This document shows, one piece after another, positions 25,901 to 40,260 of a stretch of 64,000 nt of DNA (the stretch's first letter is position 1; every line of letters starts with the position of its first letter). The DNA lies in the NCBI RefSeq assembly GCF_904849725.1, contig NC_058518.1, forward strand, positions 509,751,225 to 509,815,224, given 5' to 3'. The position numbers and the translations under genes were made by a program. The stretch is from Hordeum vulgare subsp. vulgare. Its lineage: Eukaryota; Streptophyta; Magnoliopsida; Poales; Poaceae. The notes under the pieces are model-generated. The model was not told the DNA's origin. It worked only from the letters and a program-made list of their open reading frames with translations, and did no database searches.

Positions 25901-28100
25901 GTCAAAAATCACGGTTTTGTCCTATTGTGGCCATGTTTGTATGCTATTACTCACTGATTTGGGTCCCGGTGCGATCCAAACCTTTCTGGAACCCCGGGAT
26001 CTGGTTACTTGGAAATCATGAAAACTCGCAGTTTTGGCCTATTCTCGGCAGTTTTGTATGTTATTTTAGTCAATGATTTTGGGTCCTCTTGCGATCCGAA
26101 CATTTTGGAAACCCCGGGATCCGGTTACGGGGAACTCATTAAAACTCGCAGTTTTGGTCTATTCTGGCCAGTTTTGTATGCTATACTCACTGGTTTTGGG
26201 TCCCGCTGCGATCCAAAGGTTTCGGGAACCCCGGGGTCCGGTTGAGGGGAAATCATGAAAACCGACAGTTTTGGCCTATTCCGGACAGTTTTGGGTCTTG
26301 GTGTGATCCGAACGTTTCGGGAACCCCGTGCTCCGGTTACGGGGAACTCACCGAATAACACAGTTTTGGCCTATTGTGGCCAGTTTTGTATGCTATTACT
26401 CACTGATTTTGGGTCCCGCTGCGCTTCGAACGTTTCAGGAACCCCGGGGTTCGGTTACGAGGAACTCGTCAAACTCGCAGTTTTTGCTTATTCTCGCCAG
26501 TTTTGTTTGGTATTAGTCACTGATTTTGGGTCCTGCTGCGATCCAAACATTTTGGGAACCCCGGGGTCCGGTTACGGGCAACTCACTAAAACTCTCAGTT
26601 TTGGTCTATTCTGGCGAGTTTTGTATGCTATTAGTCACTGATTTTGGGTACCGCTACGATCCGAACGTTTCGGGAACCCCGGGGTCCGGTTAAGGGGAAA
26701 TCGTGAAAACTCACAGTTTCGGCCTATTCCTGCCAATTTTGTGTGCTGTTAGTCGCTGATTTTGGTTCCCGCTACGATACAAACGTTTCGGGAACCCCGG
26801 GGTCCGGTTACGGGGAACTCATGAAAACTCGCAGCTTTGGTCTATTTTGGCCAGTTTTGTAAGCTATGACTCACTGATTTTGGGTCCCGCTGCGATCCGA
26901 ACGATTCGGGAACCCCCGGGTCCGGTTACATGGAAGTCGTGAAAACTCGTAGTTTTGGCCTATTCCGGCCAGTTTTATATGCTATTAGTCACTGGTTTTG
27001 GGTCCCACGGGGATCCGAACGTTTCGGGAACCTCGTGGTCCCGTTAGAGGGAACTCATCAAAAATCGCAGTTTTGGCCTATTGTGGCGAGTTTTGTATGC
27101 TATTACTCACTGATTTTGGGTCCCGCTGCGATCCGCAAGCTTCAGGAACCCCGGGGTCCGGTTACGTGGAACTCGTCAAAACTCACAATTTTGGCCTATT
27201 CTGGCCAGTTTTGTATGGTATTAGTCACTGATTTTGGGTCCTGCTGCGAACCAAACATTATGGGAAACCCTGGGGTCCGGTTACGGATAACTCATCAAAA
27301 CTCGCAACTTTGGTCTATTCTGGCCAATTTTGTATGCTATTACTCACTGATTTTGGGTCCCGCTGCGATCCGAACGTATTGGGAACCCCGGAGTCTCGTT
27401 ACATGGAACTCGTGAAAACTCACAGTTTTGGCCTATTCCGGCCAGTTTTGTATGCTATTACTCACTGATTTTGAGTCCCGCTGCGATCCGAAAGTTTCCG
27501 GAACCCCAGGGTCCGTTACGTAGAACTCGTCAAAACTCGCAGTTTTGCCTATTCTCGCCAGTTTTGTATGCTATTAGTCACTGATTTTGCTTCCTGCTGC
27601 GATTCGGACGTTTCGGAAACCCCAAGGTCCAGTTACGGGGAACTCATCAAAACTTGCAGCTTTGGTCTATTCTGGCCAGTTTAGTATGCTATTACTCACT
27701 GATTTTGGGTCCCGCTGCGATCCAAACATTTCAAGAACCCCGTGGTCCGGTTACATGGAAGTCATGAAATCTCATAGTTTTGGCCTATTCCGGCCAGTTT
27801 TTTATGCTATTACTCCCAGATTTGGGTTCCCGATGCGATCCAAACGTTTCGGGAACCCCGGGGTCCGGTCACGTCAAACTCGTCAAAACTCGCAGTTTTG
27901 GTCTAATGTAGCCAGTTTTGTATGCTATTAGTCACTGATTTTGGGTCCAGCTCTGATCCGAACGTTTCGGGAACCCCGGGGTCTGGTTACGGGGAACTCG
28001 TGCAAACTCGCAGTTTTAGCCTATTCCGGCCAATTTTGCATGCTATTACTCACTGATTTTGGGTCCCTCTGCGATCCGACCGTTTCGGGAACCCCGGGGA
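22940..28100 (+). repeat. Satellite block Q, first copy (5160 bp)
   Basis: Sequence from ~22940 repeats with offset 5160 at ~28100. Matching private landmarks include 23370/28530, 24785/29945 and 25488/30648. The two copies differ by only a few bases per kilobase over most of their length. The left breakpoint is placed where sequence upstream of gttacgtggaactcatc stops matching. Confidence 0.85.
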
Positions 28101-31100
28101 CCGGTTACGTGGAACTCATCAAAACTCGCAGTTTTGGTCTATTCTATCCAGTTTTGTATGCTATTACTCCCGGATTTTGGGTCCCGCTGCGATCTGAACG
28201 TTTCGGTAACCCCGGGGTCCGGTTAAGGGAAATCGTGATAACTCGTAGTTTCGGCCTATTCCGGCTAATTTTGTATGCAATTAGTAACTAATTTTGGTTC
28301 CCGCTGTGATCCGAACGTTTCGGGAACCCCGTGTTCGTGTTACGTAGAACTCATCACAACTCACAATTTTGGTCTATTCTGGCCTGTATTGTATGCTATT
28401 ACTCACTGATTTTGGATCCCGATACGATCCAAACGTTTCGGGGACCCCGGGGTTCGGTTACATGGAACTCGTGAAAACTCGCAGTTTTGGCCTATTCAGA
28501 CCAGATTTGTATGCTATTAGTCACGCGTTTTGGGTCCCGTTGTCATCCGAACGTTTCGGGAACCCCGTGGTTCGGTTTCGGGGAACTCGTCAAAAAACGC
28601 AGTTTTGGCCTATTGTGGCCAGTTTTGTATGCTATTACTCACTGATTTTGGGTCCCGCTGCGATCTGAAAGTTTTCGGAAACCCGGTGCCCGGTTACGTG
28701 GAACTCGTCAAAACTCACAGTTTTGGCCTATTCTCACCAGTTTTGTATGGTATTAGTCACTGATTTTGGGTCCTGCTGCGAACCGAACATTATGGGAAAC
28801 CCCGGGGTCAGGTTACGCGGAACTCATCAAAACTCGCAAGTTTGGTCTATTATGGCCAGTTTTGTATGCCATTACTCACTGATATTGGGTCCCGCTGCGA
28901 TTCTAACGTTTCGGGAACCCCGGGGTCCGGTTACATGGAACTCTTGAAAACTCGCAGTTTTGGCCTATTCCGGCCAGTTTTGTATGCTATTATTCACTGG
29001 TTTTGGGTCCCGCTCTGATCCAAACGATTCGGGAACCCCGTGGTCCGATTAGGGGGAACTCGTCAAAAATCGCAGTTTTGGCATTTGTGAACAGTTTTGT
29101 ATGCTATTACTCACTGATTTTGAGTCCCGCTGCGATCCGAAAATTTCCGGAACTCGGGGTCCGGTTACGTGGAACTCGTCAAAACTCGCAGTTTTTGCCT
29201 ATTCTGGCCAGTTTTGTATGCTATTAGTCACTGATTTTGGGTCCTTCCGCGATCCGAACATTATGGGAAACCCTGGGGTCCAGTTACGGGGAACTCATTA
29301 AAACTCGCAGTTTTGGTCTATTCTTGCGAGTTTTGTATGCTATTAGTCACTCTCTTTGGGTCCCGGTGTGATCCGAACCTTTCGGGAACCCCGTGGTCCG
29401 GTTACGGGGAACTCGTCAAAATTCGCAGTTTTGGCCTATTTCGGCCAGTTTTGTATGCTATTAGCCACTCATTTTGGGGCTCGATGCCATACGAACGTTT
29501 CCGAAACCATGGGGTCCGGTTAAGGGGAATCGTGAAAACTCGCAGTTTTGGCCTATTGTGGCCATTTTTGTATGCTATTAGTTACTGATTTTGGGTCTTG
29601 ATGTAATCTGAACATTTTGGGAACCCCGAGGTCCGGTTACGGGGAACTCATCAAAACTCGCAGTTTTGGCCTATTCTCGCAAGCTTTGTATGCTATTACT
29701 CATTGAATTTGGTTCCCGCTTCGATCCGAACGTTTCGGGAACCCCGGGGTCTGGTTACGGGGAACTCATCAAAACTCAGAGTTTTGGTCTATTATAACCA
29801 GTTTGGTATGCTATTACTCACAAATTTTGGGTCCCGCTGCGATCCGAACGTTTTGCGAACCCCGGGGTCCGGTTAAGGGGAAATCATGAAAACGCGCAAC
29901 TTTGGCCTATTTTGGCAAGTTTTATATGCTACTAGTCACTGATTTTGGTTCCCGCTGTGATCCGAACGTGTCGAGATCCCCGGGTCCGGTTACGGGGAAC
30001 TCATCAAAACTCGCAATTTTGGTCTATTTTGGCCAGATTTGTATGCTATTACTCACTAATTTGGGTGCCGCTGCGATCCAAGCGTTTCCGGAACCTTGGA
30101 GTCCGGTTACGAGGAACTCGTCAAACTCGCAGTTTTTGCTTATTTCGGCCAGTTTTGTATGATATTAGTCACTAATTTGGGTCCTGCTGCGATCCAACCA
30201 TTTTGGGAACCCCGGGGTCCGGTTACGGGCTACTCATTAAACCTCTCAGTTTTGGTCTATTCTGGCGAGTTTTGTATGCTATTACTCACAGATTTTGGGT
30301 CCCGCTACGCTCCGAACGTTTCGGGAACCCCGGGGTCCGGTTACTGGAACTCATGAAAACTCGCAGTTTTGGTCAATTTTGGCCAGTTTTGTAAGCTATT
30401 ACTCACTGATTTTGGGTCCCGCTGCGATCCGAACATTTCGGGAATCCCGGGGTCCAGTTACATGGAAGTCGTGAAAACTCGTACTTTTGGCCAATTCCGG
30501 CCAGTTTTGTATGCTATTAGTCACTGATTTTGGGTCTTGCTGTAATCCGAACATTTTGGGAACCCCAAGGTCCGGTTACGGGGAACTCATCAAAAATCGC
30601 AGTTTTGGCCTATTCTCGCGAGCTTTGTATGCTATTACTCACTGATTTTGGTTCACGCTGCGATCCGAAAGTTTGAGGAACCCCGGTGTCTAGTTACGGG
30701 GAACTCATCAAAACTCACGGTTTTGGCCTATTCTAGCCAGTTTTGTATGGTATTAGTCACTAATTTTGGTTCCCGCTGCGATCCGAACGTTTTGGGAACC
30801 CCGGGGTCCGGTTACGTGGAACTCATCAAAACTCGCAGTTTTGGTCTATTCTAGCTAGTTTTGTATGCTATTAGTCACATATTTTGGGTCCCGCTGCGAT
30901 CCGAACGTTTCGGGAACCCCGTGGTCCGGTTACATGGAATTCGTGAAAACTCGTAGTTTTGGCCTATTCCGGCCAGTTTGGTATGCTATTAGTCACTGGT
31001 TTTAGGTCACGCTGTGATCCGAATGTTTTGGGAACCCCGTGGTCCGGTTACAGGGAACTCATCAAAAATCACGGTTTTGTCCTATTGTGGCCATGTTTGT

Positions 31101-33260
31101 ATGCTATTACTCACTGATTTGGGTCCCGGTGCGATCCAAACCTTTCTGGAACCCCGGGATCTGGTTACTTGGAAATCACGAAAACTCGCAGTTTTGGCCT
31201 ATTCTCGGCAGTTTTGTATGTTATTTTAGTCACTGATTTTGGGTCCTCTTGCGATCCGAACATTTTGGAAACCCCGGGGTCCGGTTATGGGGAACTCATT
31301 AAAACTCGCAGTTTTGGTCTATTCTGGCCAGTTTTGTATGCTATTACTCACTGGTTTTGGGTCCCGCTGCGATCCAAAGGTTTCGGGAACCCCGGGGTCC
31401 GGTTGAGGGGAAATCATGAAAACCGACAGTTTTGGCCTATTCCGGACAGTTTTGGGTCTTGGTGTGATCCGAACGTTTCGGGAACCCCGTGGTCCGGTTA
31501 CGGGGAACTCGCCGAATAACACAGTTTTGGCCTATTGTGGCCAGTTTTGTATGCTATTACTCACTGATTTTGGGTCCCGCTGCGCTTCGAACGTTTCAGG
31601 AACCCCGGGGTTCGGTTACGAGGAACTCGTCAAACTCGCAGTTTTTGCTTATTCTCGCCAGTTTTGTTTGGTATTAGTCACTGATTTTGGGTCCTGCTGC
31701 GATCCAAACATTTTGGGAACCCCGGGGTCCGGTTACGGGCAACTCACTAAAACTCTCAGTTTTGGTCTATTCTAGCGAGTTTTGTATGCTATTAGTCACT
31801 GATTTTGGGTACCGCTACGATCCGAACGTTTCGGGAACCCCGTTGTCCGGTTAAGGGGAAATCGTGAAAACTCACAGTTTCGGCCTATTCCTGCCAATTT
31901 TGTATGCTGTTAGTCGCTGATTTTGGTTACCGCTACGATCCAAACGTTTCGGGAACCGCGGGGTCCGGTTACGGGGAACTCATGAAAACTCGCAATTTTT
32001 GTCTATTTTGGCCAGTTTTGTAAGCTATTACTCAGTGATTTTGGGTCCCGCTGCGATCCGAACGATTCGGGAACCCCCGGGTCCGGTTACATGGAAGTCG
32101 TGAAAACTCGTAGTTTTGGCCTATTCCGGCCAGTTTTATATGCTATTAGTCACTGGTTTTGGGTCCCACGGGGATCCGAACGTTTCGGGAACCTCGTGGT
32201 CCCGTTACACGGAACTCATCAAAAATCGCAGTTTTGGCCTATTGTGGCGAGTTTTGTATGCTATTACTCACTGATTTTGGGTCCCGCTGCGATCCGCAAG
32301 CTTCAGGAACCCCGGGGTCCGGTTACGTGGAACTCGTCAAAACTCACAATTTTGGCCTATTCTGGGCAGTTTTGTATGGTATTAGTCACTGATTTTGGGT
32401 CCTGCTGCGAACCAAACATTATGGGAAACCCTGGGGTCCGGTTACGGATAACTCATCAAAACTCGCAACTTTGGTCTATTCTGGCCAATTTTGTATGCTA
32501 CTATTCACTGATTTTGGGTCCCGCTGCGATCCGAACGTTTCGGGAACCCCGGAGTCTCGTTACATGGAACTCGTGAAAACTCACAGTTTTGGCCTATTTC
32601 GGCCAGTTTTGTATGCTATTACTCACTGATTTTGAGTCCCGCTGCGATCCGAAAGTTTCCGGAACCCCGGGGTCCGTTACGTAGAACTCGTCAAAACTCG
32701 CAATTTTGCCTATTCTCGCCAGTTTTGTATGCTATTAGTCACTGATTTTGCTTCCAACTGCGATTCGGACGTTTCGGAAACCCCAAGGTCCAGTTACGGG
32801 GAACTCATCAAAACTTGCTGCTTTGGTCTATTCTGGCCAGTTTAGTATGCTATTACTCACTGATTTTGGGTCCCGCTGCGATCCAAACATTTCAAGAACC
32901 CCGTGGTCCGGTTACATGGAAGTCATGAAATCTCGTAGTTTTGGCCTATTCCGGCCAGTTTTTTATGCTATTACTCACTGATTTGGGTTCCCGATGCGAT
33001 CCAAACGTTTCGGGAACCCCGGGGTCCGGTCACGTCGAACTCGTCAAAACTCGCAGTTTTGGTCTAAGGTAGCCAGTTTTGTATGCTATTAGTCACTGAT
33101 TTTGGGTCCCGCTCTGATCCGAACGTTTCGGGAACCCCGGGGTCTGGTTACGGGGAACTCGTGCAAACTCGCAGTTTTAGCCTATTCCGGCCAGTTTTGC
33201 ATGCTATTACTCACTGATTTTGGGTCCCTCTGCGATCCGACCGTTTCGGGAACCCCGGGG
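28100..33260 (+). repeat. Satellite block Q, second copy (tandem duplicate)
   Basis: This is the direct tandem copy of ~22940-28100. It runs on into block P (second copy) at ~33.3 kb, where the sequence switches to match ~21.4-22.9 kb. The offset becomes 5161 from about 31.3 kb because the first copy has gctatactcac (26179) where this copy has gctattactcac. Confidence 0.85.
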
Positions 33261-33331
33261 TCCGGTTACGTGGAACTCATCAAAACTCGCAGTTTTGGTC
33301 TATTCTAGCCAGTTTTGTATGCTATTACTCC

Positions 33332-34945
33332 CGGATTTTGGGTCCCGCTGCGATCTGAACGTTTCGGTAACCCCGGGGTCCGGTTAAGGGAAATCGTGAT
33401 AACTCGTAGTTTCGGCCTATTCCGGCTAATTTTGTATGCAATTAGTAACTAATTTTGGTTCCCGCTGTGATCCGAACGTTTCGGGAACCCCGTGTTCGTG
33501 TTACGTACAACTCATCACAACTCACAATTTTGGTCTATTCTGGCCTGTATTGTATGCTATTACTCACTGATTTTGGATCACGCTACGATCCAAACGTTTT
33601 GGGGACCCCGGGGTTCGGTTACATGGAACTCGTGATGACTCGCAGTTTTGGCCTATTCAGACCAGTTTTGTATGCTATTAGTCACTCGTTTTGGGTCCCA
33701 TTGTGATCCGAATGTTTCGGGAATCCCGTGGTTCGGTTACGGGGAACTCGTCAAAATCGCAGTTTTGGCCTATTATGGCCAGCTTTGTATGCTATTACTC
33801 ACTGCTTTTGGGTCCCGCTGCGATCCGAAAGTTTTCGGAACCCCGGTGTCCGGTTACGTGGAACTCGTCAAAACTCACAGTTTTGGCCTTTTCTCGCCAG
33901 TTTTGTATGCTACTACTCACTGATTTTGGGTCCTGCTGCGAACCGAACATTATGGGAAACCCCGGGGTCAGTTTACGGGGAACTCATCAAAACTCGCAAA
34001 TTTGGTCTATTATGGCCAGTTTTGTAGGCCATTACTCACTGATTTTGGGTCCCGCTACGATCCAAACGTTGGGGAACCGCGGGGTCCGGTTACATGGAAC
34101 TCGTGAAAACTCGCAGTTTTGGCCTATTCCGGCCAGTTTTGGGTCCCGGTGTGATGCGAACGTTTCGGGAACCCCGTGGTCTAGTTACGGGGAACTCGCC
34201 AAAAATCACAGTTTTGGCCTATTGTGGCTAGTTTTGTATGCTATTACTCACTGATTTTGGGTCCCGCTGAGATCCGAACGTTTCCAGAACCACTGGGTCC
34301 GATTACGAGGAACTCGTCAAACTCGCAGTTTTCGCTTATTCTGGCTAATTTTGTATGATATTAGTCACTGATTTTGGTCGTGCTGCGATGCAAAAAATTT
34401 GGGAACCCCGGGATCCAGTTACGGGCAACTCATTAAAACTCTCAGTTTTGGTCTATTCTAGCTAGTTTTGTATGCTATTACTCACTGATTTTGGGTCCCG
34501 CTACGATCCGAACTTTTCAGGAACCCCGAGGCCTGGTTAAGGGGAAATCGTGAAAACTCACAGTTTCGGCCTATTCCGGCCAGTTTTGTATGCTATTAGT
34601 CGCTGATTTTGGTTCCCACTACGATCCGAACTTTTCGAGAACGCCGGGGTCCGGTTACGGGGAACTCATGAAAACTCGCGGTTTTGGGCTATTTTGGCCA
34701 GTTTTGTAAGCTATTACTAAGTGATATTGGGTCCCGCTACGATCCGAAAGTTTTAGGAACCCCGGGGTCCGGTTACATGGAAGTCGTGAAAACTCGTAGT
34801 TTTGGCCTATTCCGGCCAGTTTTGTATGATATTAGTCATTGATTTTGGGTCCTGCTGTGATCCGAACGTTTCGAGAACCCCGGGGTCCGGTTACGTGGAA
34901 CTCATCAAAACTCGCAGTTTTGGTCTATTCTAGCCAGTTTTGTAT
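33332..34945 (+). repeat. Satellite block P, second copy
   Basis: This matches ~21383-22940 and is again followed by block Q sequence, so the order P-Q-Q-P-Q can be read along the array. The start is a transition zone in which the first ~250 bp still resemble both P and Q. Confidence 0.7.
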
Positions 34946-37900
34946 GCTATTACTCCCTGATTTTGGGTCCCGCTGCGATCTGAACGTTTCGGTAACCCCG
35001 GGGTCCGGTTAAGGGAAATCGTGATAACTCGTAGTTTCGGCCTATTCCGGCTAATTTTGTATGCTATTAGTAACTAATTTTGGTTCCCGCTGTGATCCGA
35101 ACGTTTCGGGAACCCCGTGTTCGGGTTACGAAGAACTCATCAAAACTCGCAATTTTGGTCTATTCTGGCTAGTATTGTATGCTATTACTCACTGATTTTG
35201 GGTCCCGCTACGATCCAAACGTTTCGGGGACCCCGGGGTTCGGTTACATGGAACTCGTGAAAACTCGCAGTTTTGGCCTATTCAGACCAGTTTTGTATGC
35301 TATTAGTCACTCGTTTTGGGTCCCGGTGTGATCCGATCGTTTCGGGAACCCCGTGGTTCGGTTACAGGGAACTCGTCAAAAATCGCAGTTTTGGCCTATT
35401 GTGGCCAGTTTTGTATGCTATTACTCACTGATTTTGGGTCCCGCTGCGATCCGAAAGTTTTCGGAAACCCGGTGCCCGGTTACGTGGAACTCGTCAAAAC
35501 TCACAGTTTTGGCCTATTCTCGCCAGTTTTGTATGGTATTAGTCACTGATTTTGGGTCCTGCTGCGAACCGAACATTATGGGAAACCCCGGGGTCAGGTT
35601 ACGGGGAACTCAACAAAACTCGCAAGTTTCGTCTATTATGGCCAGTTTTGTATGCCATTACTCAGTGATTCTGGGTCCCGCTGCGATCCTAACGTTTCAG
35701 GAACCCCGGGGTCCGGTTACATGGAACTCTTGAAAACTCGCAGTTTTGGCCTATTCCGGCCAGTTTTGTATGCTATTATTAACTGGTTTTGGGTCCCGCT
35801 CTGATCCAAACGATTCGGGAACCCCGTGGTCCGATTACGGGGAACTCGTCAAAAATTGCAGTTTTGGCATTTGTGACCAGTTTTGTATGCTATTACTCAC
35901 TGATTTTGAGTCCCGCTGCGATCCGAAAGTTTCCGGAACCCGGGGTCCGGTTACGTGGAACTCGTCAAAACTCGCAGTTTTTGCCTATTCTGGCCAGTTT
36001 TGTATGCTATTAGTCACTGATTTTGGGTCCTGCCGCGATCCGAACATTATGGGAAACCCCGGGGTCCAGTTACGGGGAACTCATTAAAACTCGCAGTTTT
36101 GGTCTATTCTTGAGCGTTTTGTATGCTATTAGTCACTCGTCTTGGGTCCCGCTGTGTTCCGAACCTTTCGGGAACCCCGTGGTCCGGTTACGGGGAACTC
36201 GTCAAAATTCGCAGTTTTGGCCTATTCCGGCTAGTTTTGTATGCTATTAGCCACTCATTTTGGGGCTCGATGCCATACGAACGTTTCCGAAACCATGGGG
36301 TCCGGTTAAGGGGAATCGTGAAAACTCGCAGTTTTGGCCTATTGTGGCCATTTTTGTATGCTATGAGTTACTGATTTTGGGTCTTGATGTGATCTGAACA
36401 TTTTGGGAACCCCAAGGTCCGGTTACGGGGAACTCATCAAAACTCGCAGTTTTGGCCTATTCTCGCGAGCTTTGTATGCTATTACTCATTGAATTTGGTT
36501 CTCGCTGCGACCCGAACATTTCGGGAACCCCGGCGTCCGGTTACGGGGAACTCATCAAAACTCAGAGTTTTGGTCTATTATAACTAGTTTGGTATGCTAT
36601 TACTCACAAATTTTGGGTCCCGCTGCGATCCGAACGTTTTGCGAACCCCGGGGTCCGGTTAAGGGGAAATCGTGAAAACGCGCAACTTTTGCCTATTTTA
36701 GCAAGTTTTATATGCTACTAGTCACTGATTTTGGTTCCCGCTGTGATCCGAACGTGTCGAGATCCCCGGGTCCGGTTACGGGGAACTCATCAAAACTCGC
36801 AATTTTGGTCTATTTTGGCCAGTTTTGTATGCTATTAGTCACTAATTTGGGTCCCGCTGCGATCCGAGCGTTTCCGAGACCTTGGAATCCGGTTACGAGG
36901 AACTCGTCAAACTCGCAGTTTTTGCTTATTTCGTCCAGTTTTGTATGATATTAGTCACTAATTTGGGTCCTGCTGCGATCCAACCATTTTGGGAACCCCG
37001 GGGTCCGGTTACGGGCTACTCATTAAACCTCTCAGTTTTGGTCTATTCTCGCGAGTTTTGTATGCTATTACTCACAGATTTTGGGTCCCGCTACGCTCCG
37101 AAAATTTCGGGAACCCCGGGGTCCGGTTACTGGAACTCATGAAAACTCGCAGTTGGTCAATTTTGGCCAGTTTTGTAAGCTATTACTCACTGATTATGGG
37201 TCCCGCTGCGATCCGAACATTTCGGGAATCCCGGGGTCCAGTTACATGGAAGTCGTGAAAACTCGTAGTTTTGGCCAATTCCGACCAGTTTTGTATGCTA
37301 TTAGTCACTGATTTTGGGTCTTGCTGTAATCCGAACATTTTGGGAACCCCAAGGTCCGGTTACGGGGAACTCATCAAAAATCACAGTTTTGGCCTATTCT
37401 CGCGAGCTTTGTATGCTATTACTCACTGATTTTGGTTCACGCTGCGATCCGAAAGTTTGCGGAACCCCGGTGTCCGGTTACGGGGAACTCATCAAAACTC
37501 ACAGTTTTGGCCTATTCTGGCGAGTTTTGTATGGTATTAGTCACTATTTTTGGTTCCCGCTGCGATCCGAACGTTTCGGGAACCCCGGGGTCCGGTTACG
37601 TGGAACTCATCAAAACTCGCAGTTTTGGTCTATTCTAGCTAGTTTTGTATGCTATTATTCACAGATTTTGGGTCCCACTGCGATCCGAACGTTTCGGGAA
37701 CCCCGTGGTCCGGTTACATGGAATTCGTGAAAACTCGTAGTTTTGGCATATTCCGGCCAGTTTGGTATGCTATTAGTCACTGGTTTTGGGTCACGCTGTG
37801 ATCCGAATGTTTTGGGAACCCCGTGGTCCGGTTACACGGAACTCGTCAAAAATCACGGTTTTGTCCTATTGTGGCCATGTTTGTATGCTATTACTCACTG

Positions 37901-38910
37901 ATTTGGGTCCCGGTGCGATCCAAACCTTTCTGGAACCCCGGGATCCGGTTACTTGGAAATCACGAAAACTCGCAGTTTTGGCCTATTCTCGCCAGTTTTG
38001 TATGTTATTTTGGTCACTGATTTTGGGTCCTGTTGCGATCCAAACATTTTGGGAACCCCGGGATCCGGTTACGGGGAACTCATTAAAACTGGCAGTTTTG
38101 GTTTATTCTGGCCAGTTTTGTATGCTATTACTCACTGGTTTTGGGTCCCGCTGCGATCCAAACGTTTCGGGAACCCCGGGGTCCGGTTAAGGGGAAATCA
38201 TGAAAACCGACAGTTTTGGCCTATTCCGGCCAGTTTTGGGTCCTTGTGTGATCCGAACGTTTCGGGAACCCCGTGGTCCGGTTACGGGGAACTCGCCGAA
38301 TAACACAGTTTTGGCCTATTGTGGCCAGTTTTGTATGCTATTACTCACTGATTTTGGGTCCCGCTGCGATTCGAACGTTTCAGGAACCCCGGGATTCGGT
38401 TACGAGGAACTCGTCAAACTCGCAGTTTTTGCTTATTCTCGCCAGTTTTGTTTGGTATTAGTCACTGATTTTGGGTCCTGCTGCGATCCAAACATTTTGG
38501 GAACCCCGGGGTCCGGTTACGGGCAACTCACTAAAACTCTCAGTTTTGGTCTATTCTAGCGAGTTTTGTATGCTATTAGTCACTGATTTTGGGTACCGCT
38601 ACGATCCGAACGTTTCGGGAACCCCGGGGTCCGGTTAAGGGGAAATCGTGAAAACTCACAGTTTCGGCCTATTCCTGCCAATTTTGTATGCTGTTAGTCG
38701 CTGATTTTGGTTACCGCTACGATCCAAACGTTTCGGGAACCGCTGGGTCCGGTTACGGGGAACTCATGAAAACTCGCAGTTTTTGTCTATTTTGGCCAGT
38801 TTTGTAAGCTATTACTCAGTGATTTTGGGTCCCGCTGCGATCCGAACGATTCGGGAACCCCCGGGTCCGGTTACATGGAAGTCGTGAAAACTCGTAGTTT
38901 TTGCCTATTC
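34945..38910 (+). repeat. Satellite block Q, third copy (partial)
   Basis: It matches ~28.16-32.1 kb with an offset near 6785 (28530 to 35316; 31416 to 38200). The match ends near 38910, after cctattccagcc, where sequence switches to block R. Confidence 0.75.
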
Positions 38911-40260
38911 CAGCCAGTTTTGTATGCTATTACTCATTGCTTTTGGTTCCCACTGCGATACGAACGTTTCGGGAACCCCGGGGTTCGGTTACATGGGACT
39001 CGTGAAAACTCGCAGTTTTGGCCTATTCCGGCTAGTTTTGTATGCTATTAGTCACTGGTTTTGGATCCCGCTGTGATCCGAACGTTTCGGGAACCCCGTG
39101 GTCTGGTTACGGGGAACTTGTAAAAAATCGCAGTATTTGCCTATTGTGGCCAGTTTTGTATGCTATTACACACTGATTTTGGGTCCCGCTGCGACCCGAA
39201 AGTTTCCGGAACCCCGGGGTCCGGTTACGTGGAACTCGTCAAAACTCACAGCTTTGGCCTATTCTGGCATGTTTTGTATGCTATTAGTCACTAATTTTGG
39301 TCCTGCTGCGATCTGAACATTATGGGAAACCCCGGGGTGCGGTTACAGGGAACTCATCAAAACTCGCAATTTTGGTCCATTCTGACCAGTTTTGTATGCA
39401 CTCATTGATTTTCAGTCCCGCTGCGATCCGAACTTTACGGTAACCCCGGGGTCCGGTTACATGGAACACGTGAAAACTCGCAGTTTTGGCCTATTCCGTC
39501 CAGTTTTGTATGCTATTAGTCACTGGTTTTAGGTCCCGCTGTGATCCGAACGTTTTGGGAACCCCATGCTCCGATTACAGGGAACTCGTCAAAAACGTAG
39601 TTTTGGCCTATTGTGGCGAGTTTTGTATGCTATTACTCATTGATTTTGGGTCCCGCTGCGATCCGAAAGTTTCCGGACACCCGGGGTCCGGTTACATGGA
39701 ACTCATCAAAACTCGCATTTTGGCCTATTCCGTCCAGTTTTGTATGCTATTAGTCACTGATTTTGGGTCCTGCTGCGATTCGAACGTTATGGGAAACCCT
39801 AGGGTCCGGTTATGGGGAACTCATTAACACTCGCAGTTTTGGTCTATTCTGGCGAGTTTTCTATAATATTACTCACTAATTTTGGGTCCCGCTGTGATCC
39901 GAACGTTTGAGGAAACCCGGGTTCCGGTTACATGGAACTCGTGAGAACTCGCAGTTTTGGCATATTCTCGCTAGTTTTGTATGCTATTAGTCACTGGTTT
40001 TGGGTCCCGCTGTGATCCGAACGTTTTGGGAACCCCGTGGTCTGGTTACGGGGAAACTCGTCAAAAATCACAGTTTTGGCCTATTGTGGCCAGTTTTGTA
40101 TGCTATCACTCACTGATTTTGGGTCCCGCTGCGGTCCGAAAGTTTCCAAAACCGTGGGGTTCGGTTACGTGGAACTCGTCAAAACTCACAGTTTTGGCCT
40201 ATTCCGGCTAGTTTTGTATGCTATTAGTCACTGGTTTTTGGGTCACGATGTGATCCGGAC
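38910..40260 (+). repeat. Satellite block R, first copy
   Basis: This stretch matches 44560-46260: offset 5651 at its start (39098 to 44749) and 6000 at its end (40037 to 46037). The change of 349 bp is explained by an internal duplication in the second copy. At ~40260 it joins block Q within a monomer. Confidence 0.8.
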
